Source: UBA1876 sp003446665 (GTDB taxonomy: Bacteria; Synergistota; Synergistia; Synergistales; Thermovirgaceae). Taken from it: a stretch of DNA of 64,000 nt. Every line of letters begins with the position of its first letter. Position 1 is the stretch's first letter. Below the pieces are notes generated by a model that was given only the letters and a program-made list of their open reading frames with translations, was not told where the DNA came from and made no database searches. The position numbers and the translations under genes were made by a program. This document shows, piece after piece, positions 33,590-43,078 of the stretch. Location: assembly GCA_040616305.1 (NCBI GenBank), contig CP159918.1:62001-126000 (forward strand), in the 5' to 3' direction.

Positions 33590-35168
33590 TATCTTCCTGG
33601 GTGGCTTTATGGCGGCGGGCAAGACTTCCACCGGACGCGAACTCGGTCTCAGGACGGGACGCCCCTTCATAGACGTGGACGAGCTGATAGAAGAAAGAGA
33701 GGGCATGCCAGTCGCCGAGATCTTCAGACAGCGGGGCGAGCCTTATTTCCGCCGGATAGAGGCGGCGACGATACTGGAACTGTGCGAGCTGGAGCACATG
33801 GTAATAGCCATGGGCGGAGGAGCCCTGGTCAACTCAAGGGTGAAAGAAAGAATACTGGAAAGGGGCAGGCTGGTCATTCTCGATGTCCTGCCCGAAACGG
33901 TTATCGAGCGCGCGCAGAAAGAAAAGGGCAAGCGGCCGCTGATGGATCCGCGAAACATCAGGGAACTCATGGAAAAACGTCGGGGAGCTTATGAAGGCGG
34001 CGATTTGAAAATAGCTACCGACGACAAGAGCGTCGCCATGGTGGCCCGGGAAATCATCAGGTGTTTCGGTCTTTCGTCGAAAGACGGCGGCAACGGGAAG
34101 GAACGCATCGTGGGAGGGCACGTTTTTGTCGGCAGGGGCAACCTGGGTGAGAAGCTCGAAGAGACAAGGCAGGAGTTTCCACGCCCGCCTTTTGTGGTAA
34201 GCGATAGCCTGGTGGGCCCCTTGTACCGCGAAAGGCTTGGCGAAACCCGGGGGTTTTTCCTTCTCCCGAGGGGCGAAGAGGCTAAAAGCCTTTTTTGGGT
34301 AGAGAAACTATATTCCGCCTTCGCCGAGGCCGAAGTCGACAGGGGCGACGTGATCGTGGCCCTTGGAGGAGGGTGTGTGGGAGATGCCGCGGGATTCGCC
34401 GCCTCCACGTGGATGAGGGGTGTCCCGGTCATCCAGTGTCCCACGACGCTGCTGGCGCAAGTGGACAGCGCCATAGGCGGAAAGGTGGGAGTGAACCTGC
34501 GTGAGGGGAAAAACCTAGCAGGAGCCTTCCATCAACCTTTGGCGGTAATATCCGATGTCCAGTGCCTGCTCACCCTGCCCCGTGAGCATTATCGCCAGGG
34601 CCTGGCCGAGGCGGTCAAGTACGGGCTCGGAGAAGACCCCGACCTGTTCGCCTGGCTGGAAAGAAACGCAAAAGCCCTTCTCGGGCGGGATGAAAGGGTC
34701 CTCGCGGAAATGGTCTCCCGCTGCGCCGCCATAAAGACCGGCATCGTGGAAAGAGACGAGAAAGAAACCGGCAACGTCCGGGAACGACTCAACCTCGGGC
34801 ACACCGTAGGGCACGGCCTTGAAGCGGCTTCGGAGTACTCCGGCTGGAATCATGGTGACGCCGTAGCGGTCGGCATGGTGGTGGCTTCCCACCTTTCCTG
34901 CATCGCCGGGCTTTGCGGGGAAGACACGGTGAAACGGCTCATGGAATTGTTGACCTCTCTCGGTTTTTCCCTGGTGCCCGACAGGACCTGGCAGGAGATT
35001 CTTCCCTACCTTGCGAGGGACAAGAAATTCAGGGGTGGAAGGTTCCGCCTGGTCCTGCCGGAAGCGACGGGCCGCGCCGCCGTTCGTGAAGACGTCCCCA
35101 TAGAGGGCCTCAGGCAGGCCTACGAGGAGGTTCTGTCATGGAGCGGCGCCTCGACGCTTCCCTGTTAA
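33576..35168 (+). CDS. aroKB: Bifunctional shikimate kinase / 3-dehydroquinate synthase (AroK-AroB fusion)
   Basis: 530 residues. Residues 1-170 are shikimate kinase: P-loop GFMAAGKTSTGREL, DVDELIEE, MGGGALV and the lid KGKRPLMDP. From about 190 on it is dehydroquinate synthase: VALGGGCVGDAAGFAASTWM, PTTLLAQVDSAIGGKVGVN, EAVKYGL, then the metal ligands in LNLGHTVGHGLEAAS and WNHGDAVAVGM. One chain thus carries pathway steps 2 and 5. No separate aroK or aroB is seen in the window. ATG at 33576 after GGGAGGAG. Its stop overlaps the stop of convergent ilvB. Confidence 0.95.
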   Translation: MERTNIFLGGFMAAGKTSTGRELGLRTGRPFIDVDELIEEREGMPVAEIFRQRGEPYFRRIEAATILELCELEHMVIAMGGGALVNSRVKERILERGRLVILDVLPETVIERAQKEKGKRPLMDPRNIRELMEKRRGAYEGGDLKIATDDKSVAMVAREIIRCFGLSSKDGGNGKERIVGGHVFVGRGNLGEKLEETRQEFPRPPFVVSDSLVGPLYRERLGETRGFFLLPRGEEAKSLFWVEKLYSAFAEAEVDRGDVIVALGGGCVGDAAGFAASTWMRGVPVIQCPTTLLAQVDSAIGGKVGVNLREGKNLAGAFHQPLAVISDVQCLLTLPREHYRQGLAEAVKYGLGEDPDLFAWLERNAKALLGRDERVLAEMVSRCAAIKTGIVERDEKETGNVRERLNLGHTVGHGLEAASEYSGWNHGDAVAVGMVVASHLSCIAGLCGEDTVKRLMELLTSLGFSLVPDRTWQEILPYLARDKKFRGGRFRLVLPEATGRAAVREDVPIEGLRQAYEEVLSWSGASTLPC

Positions 35169-36865
35169 ATGGATGTTGAAGAGCCGTTACTTTTGGCAGG
35201 ATGCAGGAACCTGTCGATGCGTCCTCCCGCCGGGACCATGGGATAGACCAGCTCCTCCGTGGCGATGGGGCATTCCACGAAAGAGGGGCCCTCTGCCGAA
35301 AATGCGGCGTCCAGGGTTTCCTCAAGTCTTGATCTGTCATCCACGACCCAGGCGGCAAAGCCGAAGGCCCTGGCAACTTCCGACAGCGAGCAGGAGGGCT
35401 CCTCGCAGGTCTGGATGTATCGCTTTCCCCAGAAAAGCTCCTGCCACTGCCGTACCATGCCGAGACTGCGGTTGTTCAACAGGACAAGCCGTACAGGAAG
35501 CCTGTAGCGCACGCAGGTTTCCAGTTCTTGCACGTTCATGAAAAAGCTTCCGTCCCCCGAAAGGCAGGTAACGGGCCGCCCGGGCCTGGCAAAGGCCGCG
35601 CCGATCGCCGCGGGGAGCCCATATCCCATGGTGCCAAGCCCGCCGGAGGTTATGAAGGTGCGCGGCTTGAGAGCCTTCCAGTAGAGGGCTGCCCACATCT
35701 GGTGCTGCCCGACTTCGGTGGTCAGAATGTCCCCGGGGCTCACGCGGGAACGTAGCTGCCTGATGATTTCCGCCGGGTTGAGCCCCTTTTCCGTAAAGGT
35801 TTCGCCAAAATACTCTTTGCGGACCTTGTTGATTTCCTCCAGCCACCCTGAGCGGTGTCTTCCGTCAACTTCGAGCCCTTCGGAAAGTTTCGAGAGCACC
35901 ATCGAGGCGTCACCCAGAAGGGGCATGTGGGCTCTGACGTTTTTACCGAACTCGGCCTTGTCGATGTCCACGTGGATGATTTTCGCCCCGGTGGCAAAAC
36001 GTGCACGGTCTCCCGTGGTGCGGTCGCTGAAGCGCACCCCCACTGCCAGGATCAGGTCGGCTTCGCTGACTGCGGTGTTGGCCCACGGGGTCCCGTGCAT
36101 GCCCAGCATGCCGAGGGAAAGGGGATGGTCTTCGGGAAAGGACCCTTTGCCCATCAGGGTCGTCGCCACCGGGATTTGCGCTTCCGTCGCCAGCCTGTAA
36201 AGTTCTTCCCCGGCGCCGGATAATATCGTGCCTCCCCCCGCGATGATGACGGGACGCCGCGCCTGCTTCAAAGTCCTGACTGCCTGATCGAGGTAGGATA
36301 AATCCTCCTTTACCTTTGGGTTGTAGCCGGGAAATTCCACATTTTCCGGATAGTTAAACTCGCCCGTCGCCTTTTGAACGTCCGAGGGGACATCTACCAG
36401 CACCGGCCCCGGCCTGCCCGTGGATGCGATGATAAAGGCTCCCTTGATGACTCGCGGCAACTCTTCTACCGACCGGACCATGAAGCTGTGTTTGACAAGG
36501 GGGAGTGAACATCCGAAAATATCCGCCTCCTGAAAGGAATCGGTGCCGATCAGGCCTGACGCGGCCTGGCCGGTTATGACCACCAATGGTACCGAGTCCA
36601 GGTGCGCGTTGGCAAGACCAGTGACAATGTTGGTGGCTCCCGGCCCGGACGTGGCGATACAGACGCCCGTTTTACCCGTAACCCTGGCGTATCCGTCGGC
36701 CGCCAGGCAGGCCGCCTGCTCATGGCGTGTAAGAATGGTCCTGAAAGAGGCGTCCCCGAGAGCGTCGTAAAGAGGGATTACGGTCCCGCCCGGGATCCCG
36801 AAGGCATATTCCACACCTTCGGCTTCCAGGGCGCGTACGATCATCCGGGCTCCTGTCATTTCCAT
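35165..36865 (-). CDS. ilvB: Acetolactate synthase large (catalytic) subunit
   Basis: 566 residues. The ThDP glutamate is in TRHEQAACLAADGYAR; then SGPGATNIVTGLANA, the FAD-domain, and the C-terminal motif GDGSFFMNVQELETC ... LLNNRSLGMVRQWQELFW, the true AHAS signature. It makes acetolactate or acetohydroxybutyrate for Val/Leu/Ile. Unusually it is the last gene of the operon, seven genes away from its regulatory subunit ilvN at the front. Stop overlaps aroKB's stop. Confidence 0.95.
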   Translation of the reverse strand: MEMTGARMIVRALEAEGVEYAFGIPGGTVIPLYDALGDASFRTILTRHEQAACLAADGYARVTGKTGVCIATSGPGATNIVTGLANAHLDSVPLVVITGQAASGLIGTDSFQEADIFGCSLPLVKHSFMVRSVEELPRVIKGAFIIASTGRPGPVLVDVPSDVQKATGEFNYPENVEFPGYNPKVKEDLSYLDQAVRTLKQARRPVIIAGGGTILSGAGEELYRLATEAQIPVATTLMGKGSFPEDHPLSLGMLGMHGTPWANTAVSEADLILAVGVRFSDRTTGDRARFATGAKIIHVDIDKAEFGKNVRAHMPLLGDASMVLSKLSEGLEVDGRHRSGWLEEINKVRKEYFGETFTEKGLNPAEIIRQLRSRVSPGDILTTEVGQHQMWAALYWKALKPRTFITSGGLGTMGYGLPAAIGAAFARPGRPVTCLSGDGSFFMNVQELETCVRYRLPVRLVLLNNRSLGMVRQWQELFWGKRYIQTCEEPSCSLSEVARAFGFAAWVVDDRSRLEETLDAAFSAEGPSFVECPIATEELVYPMVPAGGRIDRFLHPAKSNGSSTSI

Positions 36866-36871
36866 TGCGCT

Positions 36872-38011
36872 TCAGCTCCTTCCGCTTTTTACCCGTTCTG
36901 CAATCGCCTTACCTACTTTGGGAGTGGCGGCCTTCCCGCCGAATTCCCACGGTAGGTCGGCCTGGTCGCTTTCGGCCAGGTAACTTTCCACGGCACCTTC
37001 AATGGCCTCGGCGGCCCGGGCTTCCCCGATATGTCTCAACATGAGGGCCGCAGAGAGGATGGCGGCAACGGGGTTTGCCTTGCCTGTTTTCGCTATATCG
37101 GGCGCGGAGCCGTGTACGGGCTCGAACATGGAAAGCCCGTCGCCGATGTTGGCTCCGGCCGCTGTTCCCAGGCCGCCCGCGATCCCCGCCAAAAGGTCGC
37201 TTACGATGTCGCCGAACATGTTCGGCGTGAGAATCACTCCAAACCGGCCCGGATCCCTCACGAGGTGGTAGCAGAGGGCATCCACGTTGGCCACGGTACA
37301 TTCGACTCCCTGCCTGCCTGCTTCGTCCTTGGCGATCTCTTCCCAGAAGCCGTAAATCCACGAAAGGGCATTGGATTTAGACGCGAGAACGATGCACTTT
37401 TCCCGCCGTGCCGCCGCGGTTTTGCAGGCGTAGGCCGTGATGCGCCGCACCGCCGCCTCTGTTGCGATACCTACTTGTGCGGCCGCATGGCTGGGCAGCG
37501 TAAAGTCGAGTAAAAGACGGCCCTTGAGGTCGTAAGCGTTTCTGGAAGCTTCAAAACACATTTCCAGGCTCTTTCCTTCCCCTGTACCGCCGAGGTTCAT
37601 GTAAAAATCCTCGGTGTTTTCCCTGACCACCACGATATCCACGGACTCTGCTTTCACCGGCATGGGCACCCTGGGAAGGCTTTTGGCGGGCCGCAGATTG
37701 ACGTACTGGTCGAAGTGAAAGCGCAGCCTGAGAAGTATCCCCTGTTCGAGCAGGCCCGGTTTTACCGAAGGGTCCCCTATGGCTCCGAGCAAAAGGGCAT
37801 CATGTCGGGCAAATTCTTCCAGGGCCTTTTCAGGAAGGATTTCGCCCGTTTCATTGTAGTGACGCGCCCCAAAGGGATAATCCGTCCAGGTTATGTCAAA
37901 CCCCATGGCAACACCTGCGGCCTCCGTGACCCTGGACGCCTCGGCGATCACCTCGGGCCCGATGCCGTCGCCGCCTATACGGGCGATGCTGTAAGTTCTT
38001 TTTTCGGTCAC
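36872..38011 (-). CDS. leuB: 3-isopropylmalate dehydrogenase family protein
   Basis: 379 residues of the isocitrate/isopropylmalate dehydrogenase family: IARIGGDGIGPEV, RENTEDFYMNLGG, metal-ligand segment NVDALCYHLVRDPGRFGVIL, TPNMFGDIVSDLLAGIAGGLG and FEPVHGSAPDIAKTGKANPVAAILS. Position inside the leu operon argues for LeuB. However, the substrate helix reads LLRLRFHFDQYVNLRPAKSLP, closer to tartrate/D-malate dehydrogenases (TtuC) than to typical LeuB, so broader substrate use is possible. GTG start overlaps leuD's stop (GTGA). Confidence 0.85.
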   Translation of the reverse strand: MTEKRTYSIARIGGDGIGPEVIAEASRVTEAAGVAMGFDITWTDYPFGARHYNETGEILPEKALEEFARHDALLLGAIGDPSVKPGLLEQGILLRLRFHFDQYVNLRPAKSLPRVPMPVKAESVDIVVVRENTEDFYMNLGGTGEGKSLEMCFEASRNAYDLKGRLLLDFTLPSHAAAQVGIATEAAVRRITAYACKTAAARREKCIVLASKSNALSWIYGFWEEIAKDEAGRQGVECTVANVDALCYHLVRDPGRFGVILTPNMFGDIVSDLLAGIAGGLGTAAGANIGDGLSMFEPVHGSAPDIAKTGKANPVAAILSAALMLRHIGEARAAEAIEGAVESYLAESDQADLPWEFGGKAATPKVGKAIAERVKSGRS

Positions 38012-38523
38012 GAGGAGGCCCTCCTTTTTTCGAGTTCTGTCCTGACCCAAGGTACAAGGCCGCCTGAATCTATGAGTTCCCGTAGAAAATCCGGAAAAGG
38101 CGGGAATTCCCACGACGCGCCGGAAGTAAGGTCGAATATGCGGCCTTCGGAGGGCTTTACCTCTACCTGGTCCCCCCTTGAGATGCCGTTTGCTGCTTCC
38201 GGGCACTCGAAGATGGGAAACCCCACGTTCAGTGCGTTTCTGAAAAATATCCTTGCGAAGGATGACGCTATGACGCAGCCGCACCCGGCTCCAAGAAGTG
38301 CGAGTGGAGCGTGCTCCCTGGAGGAGCCGCAACCGAAGTTCTCGCCCGCTACAATGATGTCTCCCCGGGGAAATTTTTTGGTGAAACCGGGGTCGATGCC
38401 CTCCATGCAGTGGGCTCCGAGCTCGGTAGGATCATCGGTGACCAGGTACCTGGCCGGAATGATGACGTCGGTATCCACGTCGTCGCCGAAGGTCCATGCC
38501 CTTCCCTTTATAGTTTCATGCAT
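38008..38523 (-). CDS. leuD: 3-isopropylmalate dehydratase small subunit
   Basis: 171 residues, short (archaeal/HACN-like) LeuD form. GDDVDTDVIIPARYL at the start and GENFGCGSSREHAPLAL mark the aconitase swivel domain. It works with LeuC to isomerise 2- to 3-isopropylmalate. It overlaps leuC by 8 nt, with GGAGGTG as ribosome site. Confidence 0.94.
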   Translation of the reverse strand: MHETIKGRAWTFGDDVDTDVIIPARYLVTDDPTELGAHCMEGIDPGFTKKFPRGDIIVAGENFGCGSSREHAPLALLGAGCGCVIASSFARIFFRNALNVGFPIFECPEAANGISRGDQVEVKPSEGRIFDLTSGASWEFPPFPDFLRELIDSGGLVPWVRTELEKRRASS

Positions 38524-39814
38524 CGTGTCGCACCTCCAGTGGAGAGAAATCGGCTTCGGGGAGCACCTCTCTCGGGTCTGTGACGCGCCCGGTAAGAGCC
38601 GAAGCAGCCGCTACGAGCGGCCCCGCCAGGATGACCTCGCTTTTGGGGTGTCCCATCCTGCCGACGAAGTTTCTGTTGCTCGTCGAGACGCAGCGTTCCC
38701 CCTCGGCCAGTATGCCCATGTGGCCGCCCAGGCACGGACCGCAGGTCGGAGTGCAAACCGAGGCGCCGGCATCAATGAAATCACCGATGTAGCCTCTGGC
38801 CAGGGCCGTCTTGTAAACCTCGAAGGAGGCGGGGATAATGACGCACCGAACACCTGGGTGAACCTGCCTGCCTTTTAAAAGAAGCGAGGCCTGCTCGAGG
38901 TCTCTGAGCCTTCCGTTTGTGCAGGAGCCTATGAAGACCTGGTGGATAGGCGAGTTGTCGCATTCCGCCGCTGGCCGCACGTTCGACGGTGAATGGGGCA
39001 GTGCCACCAGGGGAGACAATTCGCCCACATCGATCTCGACAGTTCGGGAATAAGCTGCGCCGTCGTCGGGGTAAACGGGCGTAAAATCCCGTGCCGCCCT
39101 CTGCCGCGCGTAGGAAAGGGTTTTTTCGTCGGGAACGAATAGCCCTGTTTTTGCCCCGGTTTCAACGGCCATGTTGGCCATGGTGAAACGGTCGTCAAGG
39201 GGAAGGTCCCTTACGGTGGTTCCCTCGAACTGGAGGGCCTTGTAACGGGCTCCCTGGACGCCTATTTGACGCAGGACCTCGAGGATAAGGTCCTTGCCCC
39301 CCACCCAGGCGGGGCGGGGGCCGTCAAAGATCACACGTACCGTTTCCGGAACCCGGAGCCATGTTTCACCCAGCGCCCAGGCGGCGGCGAGGTCGGTGCT
39401 TCCCATGCCCGTTGAGAAGGCCCCCATGGTGCCACCCGTGCAGGTGTGGCTGTCGGCGCCTACGACGACCTCTCCGGGAAGGATCAGCCCCTGCTCGGGT
39501 AAAAAGGTGTGCTCTATCCCTACGCGTCCCTGTTCCCAGTAGAGCATTCCCTGCTTGATGGCGAATTCCCGCGCCTCCTTCGTCTGTTGGGCAGCCGCGA
39601 TGTCCTTGTTGGGCGTAAAGTGGTCGGGTAAAAGAGCGCAACGTTTTCTGTCAAAAACGCTTTCTGCGCCCATTTTCCTGAAGGCTCTCGCCGCGGGAGG
39701 CCCCGTTATATCGTTGGCGAAGGCGAAGTCCACCTTCACGCGGCAGATTTCACCCTCAGCGGCTTTCTGGTCGGTATGAGTCGCGATGATGGCGCTAGCC
39801 AGCGTTCGTGACAT
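38516..39814 (-). CDS. leuC: 3-isopropylmalate dehydratase large subunit
   Basis: 432 residues, aconitase fold. The 4Fe-4S cysteines are in VFIGSCTNGRLRDLEQA and TPTCGPCLGGHMGIL; ADSHTCTGGTMGAFSTGMGSTD and STSNRNFVGRMGHP line the active site. It is the shorter LeuC2/HacA-type, as expected with a short LeuD. It overlaps leuA by 20 nt; AAGGAGGTG precedes the ATG. Confidence 0.95.
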   Translation of the reverse strand: MSRTLASAIIATHTDQKAAEGEICRVKVDFAFANDITGPPAARAFRKMGAESVFDRKRCALLPDHFTPNKDIAAAQQTKEAREFAIKQGMLYWEQGRVGIEHTFLPEQGLILPGEVVVGADSHTCTGGTMGAFSTGMGSTDLAAAWALGETWLRVPETVRVIFDGPRPAWVGGKDLILEVLRQIGVQGARYKALQFEGTTVRDLPLDDRFTMANMAVETGAKTGLFVPDEKTLSYARQRAARDFTPVYPDDGAAYSRTVEIDVGELSPLVALPHSPSNVRPAAECDNSPIHQVFIGSCTNGRLRDLEQASLLLKGRQVHPGVRCVIIPASFEVYKTALARGYIGDFIDAGASVCTPTCGPCLGGHMGILAEGERCVSTSNRNFVGRMGHPKSEVILAGPLVAAASALTGRVTDPREVLPEADFSPLEVRHDA

Positions 39815-41348
39815 TCAACGGCACCTCCTTGGCGGCCGAAAGCTGGTACAGGCGGTTTACTGCGTTGATGTAGGCTTTTATGCTGGCCTCTATGACGTCG
39901 GTGCTGGCGCCCCTGCCCTGGGCGGTGAGGCCGTTCAGACGGAGGGTGATGCGGGCTTCCCCGATGGCGTCCGATTTCTCGCTGACGGCGGTGACGCGGT
40001 ACGTGGCCAGTTCGGGATCGATGCCCATGATGCGCTTTAAAGCGGCGTAGGAAGCGTGTACGGGGCCGTTGCCGGTAGCCGCGTCGGTGACTTCCCTTTC
40101 CCCGTCGCGAAGGGTGATGGTGGCCGTTCCATGCCTTTCGGCCGCCTGGACGGAAAAGCTCTTGAGCTCGTACCTTCTCATCGGGTTGACGGCCAGTATC
40201 TCGTCCACCACCAGAGCCTCGATGTCGCTGTCGCTGACCATTTCCTTTCGGTCGCACAGCTCCTTGAACAGGACGAAGGCTTCCTTGATCTGTTCTTTCG
40301 TCAGGTTGAAGCCGAGGTCTTCCACGCGCTTCGAAAAAGCGTGACGGCCCGAGTGCTTGCCCAGCACCAGCTGGCTTCCGGGAGCTCCAACGTCCTCGGG
40401 CCGCATGATTTCGTAGGTTGCCCGGTTGCACAGGACTCCGTGCTGGTGGATCCCGGCCTCGTGGGCAAAGGCGTTGGCTCCGACGATGGCCTTGTTGGGC
40501 GGGACCGGAAAGCCGGTTAGGTTGGAAACCAGTCGGCTTACGCTGTAAAGCCGCGTCGTATCAAGGTGGGTCTCGATTCCGTAGTGTTCCTTCTTCGTTC
40601 GCAGGGCCATGGCTATTTCCTCCATGGAGGCGTTGCCTGCCCGTTCGCCGAGTCCGTTGACGGTGCATTCCACCTGGCGGACGCCGCGGCTTACGGCCTC
40701 GAGCGAGTTGGCCACGGCGAGACCGAGGTCATTGTGGCAATGGCAGGACCATACGACCCCGTCGGGAGCCTCGGTGCGGCGCATGATCTCCTCGACGAAG
40801 GGGCCGAACTCGCCCGGCAGGGAATAACCGACGGTGTCGGGAATGTTCAGGGTAGTGGCGCCGCAGGCCGCGGCCGTGCGGAAAGCTTCGACAAGGAAGT
40901 CCATGTCAGAGCGGCTTGCATCCTCGGCGGAAAACTCCACATCGTCAAGGAGGGAGCGGGCCTGGGTCACAGCCCGACGGATCTCTTCGAGCACCTCTTC
41001 GCGGCTCATTTTCAGCTTGTATTCCAGGTGGATGTCGCTGGTGGCGATAAAGGTGTGTATCCTGGGTTTTTTGGCGTCTTTTACCGCTTGCCAGGCGGCT
41101 TCGATGTCTTCCGGGCGCGTCCTGGCCAGGCCCGCTATTACGGGCCCTTCCACCTCGCGGGCTATGCGCTGCACGGCTTCGAAATCACCGGGCGAGGATG
41201 CCGGGAACCCCGCCTCGATGATGTCCACCCCGAGCCTGCCCAACTGGTGGGCTATCTGGATCTTTTCGGCAGTGTTCAGGTTAACTCCGGCCGCCTGCTC
41301 TCCGTCTCTTAATGTCGTATCGAAAATCCTTACGTGGTCCTCACTCAT
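39795..41348 (-). CDS. leuA: 2-isopropylmalate synthase
   Basis: 517 residues. Catalytic HMGL-like barrel: RIFDTTLRDGEQAAGVNL, CHCHNDLGLAVANSLEAV (metal ligands), TVNGLGERAGNASMEEIAMAL, ANAFAHEAGIHQHGVL. The C-terminal LeuA dimer domain that binds Leu is complete (GNGPVHASYAALKRI ... GRGASTDVIEASIKAYINAVN). First committed step of Leu synthesis. GGAGG precedes the ATG. Confidence 0.95.
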   Translation of the reverse strand: MSEDHVRIFDTTLRDGEQAAGVNLNTAEKIQIAHQLGRLGVDIIEAGFPASSPGDFEAVQRIAREVEGPVIAGLARTRPEDIEAAWQAVKDAKKPRIHTFIATSDIHLEYKLKMSREEVLEEIRRAVTQARSLLDDVEFSAEDASRSDMDFLVEAFRTAAACGATTLNIPDTVGYSLPGEFGPFVEEIMRRTEAPDGVVWSCHCHNDLGLAVANSLEAVSRGVRQVECTVNGLGERAGNASMEEIAMALRTKKEHYGIETHLDTTRLYSVSRLVSNLTGFPVPPNKAIVGANAFAHEAGIHQHGVLCNRATYEIMRPEDVGAPGSQLVLGKHSGRHAFSKRVEDLGFNLTKEQIKEAFVLFKELCDRKEMVSDSDIEALVVDEILAVNPMRRYELKSFSVQAAERHGTATITLRDGEREVTDAATGNGPVHASYAALKRIMGIDPELATYRVTAVSEKSDAIGEARITLRLNGLTAQGRGASTDVIEASIKAYINAVNRLYQLSAAKEVPLNVTNAG

Positions 41349-41409
41349 GGTCGTTCCTCCAGTCTTGTGGCGGGGAGCGGCTGTGAAGCCGCTCCTTCCT
41401 CGTCCAATG

Positions 41410-42420
41410 TCACTCTTTGGGTACTTCCTTCGCCTCCATCCAGGGCATCATGCTCCGAAGCTCTTTCCCCACCTTTTCGATGAGGTGCTTTTCCTCTCTT
41501 TCAGCCCACTTTTTCATGGAAGGCCTTCCGCACTGGTTTTCGAGAATCCAGTCCTTGGCGAATTCGCCGTTTTGAACGTTTTCCAGGAGGCACTTCATGG
41601 TTTGGCGGACATGGGAGTCGATGACGAGCTTCCCTGCCACCTTGTCGCCGTATTTGGCGGTATCGCTCACGGAATAGCGCATCCATGAGAGCCCTCCCTC
41701 GAACATCATGTCTACGATGAGCTTGAGTTCGTTGAGGCATTCGAAATAGGCGATTTCAGGCTGATAGCCAGCCTCCACCAATGTGTCGAATCCGGCCTTT
41801 ACGAGCTCCGTGACTCCGCCGCAGAGCACAGCCTGCTCGCCGAAAAGGTCTGTCTCTGTTTCCTCCTCGAAGGTGGTTTCGATGACGCCGGCCCTTCCGC
41901 AACCGATGGCCGAGGCGTAAGCCAGGCCGATTTCGCGGGTGGTTCCGGAATTATCCTGGTAGACCGCCAGGAGACCGGGCACCCCTTTGCCCTCGGTGAA
42001 CATCCTGCGGACGAGATGCCCCGGGCACTTGGGAGCCACCATGAACACGTCGGAATCTTTCGGAGGCTCCACCTGGTGATAGTGGATCGTAAAGCCGTGG
42101 GAGAAGACAAGGGTGGCCCCTTTCTTGAGGTTGGGTCCGATTTCTTTGGCGTAGACTTCGGCCTGGACGTGGTCAGGCATGAGAAAGACCACCAGGTCGC
42201 CTTTGGAGGCGGCATCGGCGACGGAGAGGACGGTAAACCCGTCTGCCTCTGCGCGCTTTTTCGACCTGCTTCCTTTGTGGAGGCCTACGATGACCTCGAC
42301 GCCACTGTCCCTCAAATTCTGCGCGTGAGCGTGTCCCTGGCTGCCGTACCCGATGACGGCGACCACCTTTCCTGAAAGTTTGCCGAGGTCGGCGTCACTG
42401 TCGTAGTAGATGCGCGGCAT
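41410..42420 (-). CDS. ilvC: Ketol-acid reductoisomerase, class I
   Basis: 336 residues. NADPH-binding GKVVAVIGYGSQGHAHAQNLRDSG, then FSHGFTIHYHQVEPP, VAPKCPGHLVRRMFTEGKG, and metal ligands in TETDLFGEQAVLCGG and EIAYFECLNELKLIVDMMFEGG. It rearranges and reduces acetolactate to dihydroxyisovalerate. Six bases separate its start from ilvN's stop. Confidence 0.97.
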   Translation of the reverse strand: MPRIYYDSDADLGKLSGKVVAVIGYGSQGHAHAQNLRDSGVEVIVGLHKGSRSKKRAEADGFTVLSVADAASKGDLVVFLMPDHVQAEVYAKEIGPNLKKGATLVFSHGFTIHYHQVEPPKDSDVFMVAPKCPGHLVRRMFTEGKGVPGLLAVYQDNSGTTREIGLAYASAIGCGRAGVIETTFEEETETDLFGEQAVLCGGVTELVKAGFDTLVEAGYQPEIAYFECLNELKLIVDMMFEGGLSWMRYSVSDTAKYGDKVAGKLVIDSHVRQTMKCLLENVQNGEFAKDWILENQCGRPSMKKWAEREEKHLIEKVGKELRSMMPWMEAKEVPKE

Positions 42421-42426
42421 ACACTG

Positions 42427-42969
42427 TCACTTCCTTCCGTGAGTTGTTATATATTCAGGCACTTTGTGCCCGTGATCCGGGTGACTTTCGGCGAAGCCGC
42501 CCCGTCCCATTGCGACGGCTCCGCTCGAGGCCACCTCGAGAACACCAAAGGGTCTTACCGCTTCCAGAAAGGCCTGGACCTTGCCCCTGTCTCCCGTAGA
42601 TTCGAAAACGAGGGCCTCTTCGCCAACGTCTACGACACGGCTTCTGAATACCTCCGCCGTCTGTAGGACCAGGGGCCGGATCTCAAGAGGCGCCTTGACC
42701 TTGACGAGGGTCATCCAGCGTTCCACGAAGGGGCTGTTGCTCAGTTTCTTGACTTCCACCGTTTCCACCAGTTTTTCGAGCTGCTTGACAATCTGGCCGA
42801 CCGCCTCGTCATCTCCCTCGACAACAAGGGTGAAACGCGAAAAACCTTTACAGTCCGTCTTTCCGACACTCAGGCTGCTAACGTTGTACCCCCTTCTCGC
42901 TACCAGTCCGGCCAATCGCGAGAGGACGCCGGGATGGTCTTCCGTCAGGACGCTGATCGTGTGTTGCAT
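42427..42969 (-). CDS. ilvN: Acetolactate synthase small (regulatory) subunit
   Basis: 180 residues. N-terminal ACT domain (MQHTISVLTEDHPGVLSRLA) that binds Val for feedback inhibition, and the AHAS-SS C-terminal domain. The usual partner IlvB is encoded at the far end of the same operon. GGAGGGAGGAG lies before the ATG. First structural gene after the ilv attenuator. Confidence 0.95.
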   Translation of the reverse strand: MQHTISVLTEDHPGVLSRLAGLVARRGYNVSSLSVGKTDCKGFSRFTLVVEGDDEAVGQIVKQLEKLVETVEVKKLSNSPFVERWMTLVKVKAPLEIRPLVLQTAEVFRSRVVDVGEEALVFESTGDRGKVQAFLEAVRPFGVLEVASSGAVAMGRGGFAESHPDHGHKVPEYITTHGRK

Positions 42970-43021
42970 CTTTTTCTCCTCCCTCCTGGGTTCCGCCGAC
43001 CACGGGATCGGGGTCGGAAGA

Positions 43022-43058
43022 TAAAAAAAGGCCGGGACCCTGTAACAGGGTCCCGGCC
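43022..43058 (-). terminator. ilv-leu attenuator terminator
   Basis: Perfect arms of 14 bases (GGCCGGGACCCTGT and its complement) followed on the minus strand by seven T residues. It lies between the leader peptide stop (43079) and ilvN (42969). Confidence 0.92.
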
Positions 43059-43078
43059 CGGTTTGTGGCGTACAAGTA

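Noticed and set aside
38012..38332. N-terminal extension of leuB
   Set aside because: It runs antisense-frame through leuD; the GTGA overlap with the leuD stop and the AAAGGAGG site fix the start at 38011.
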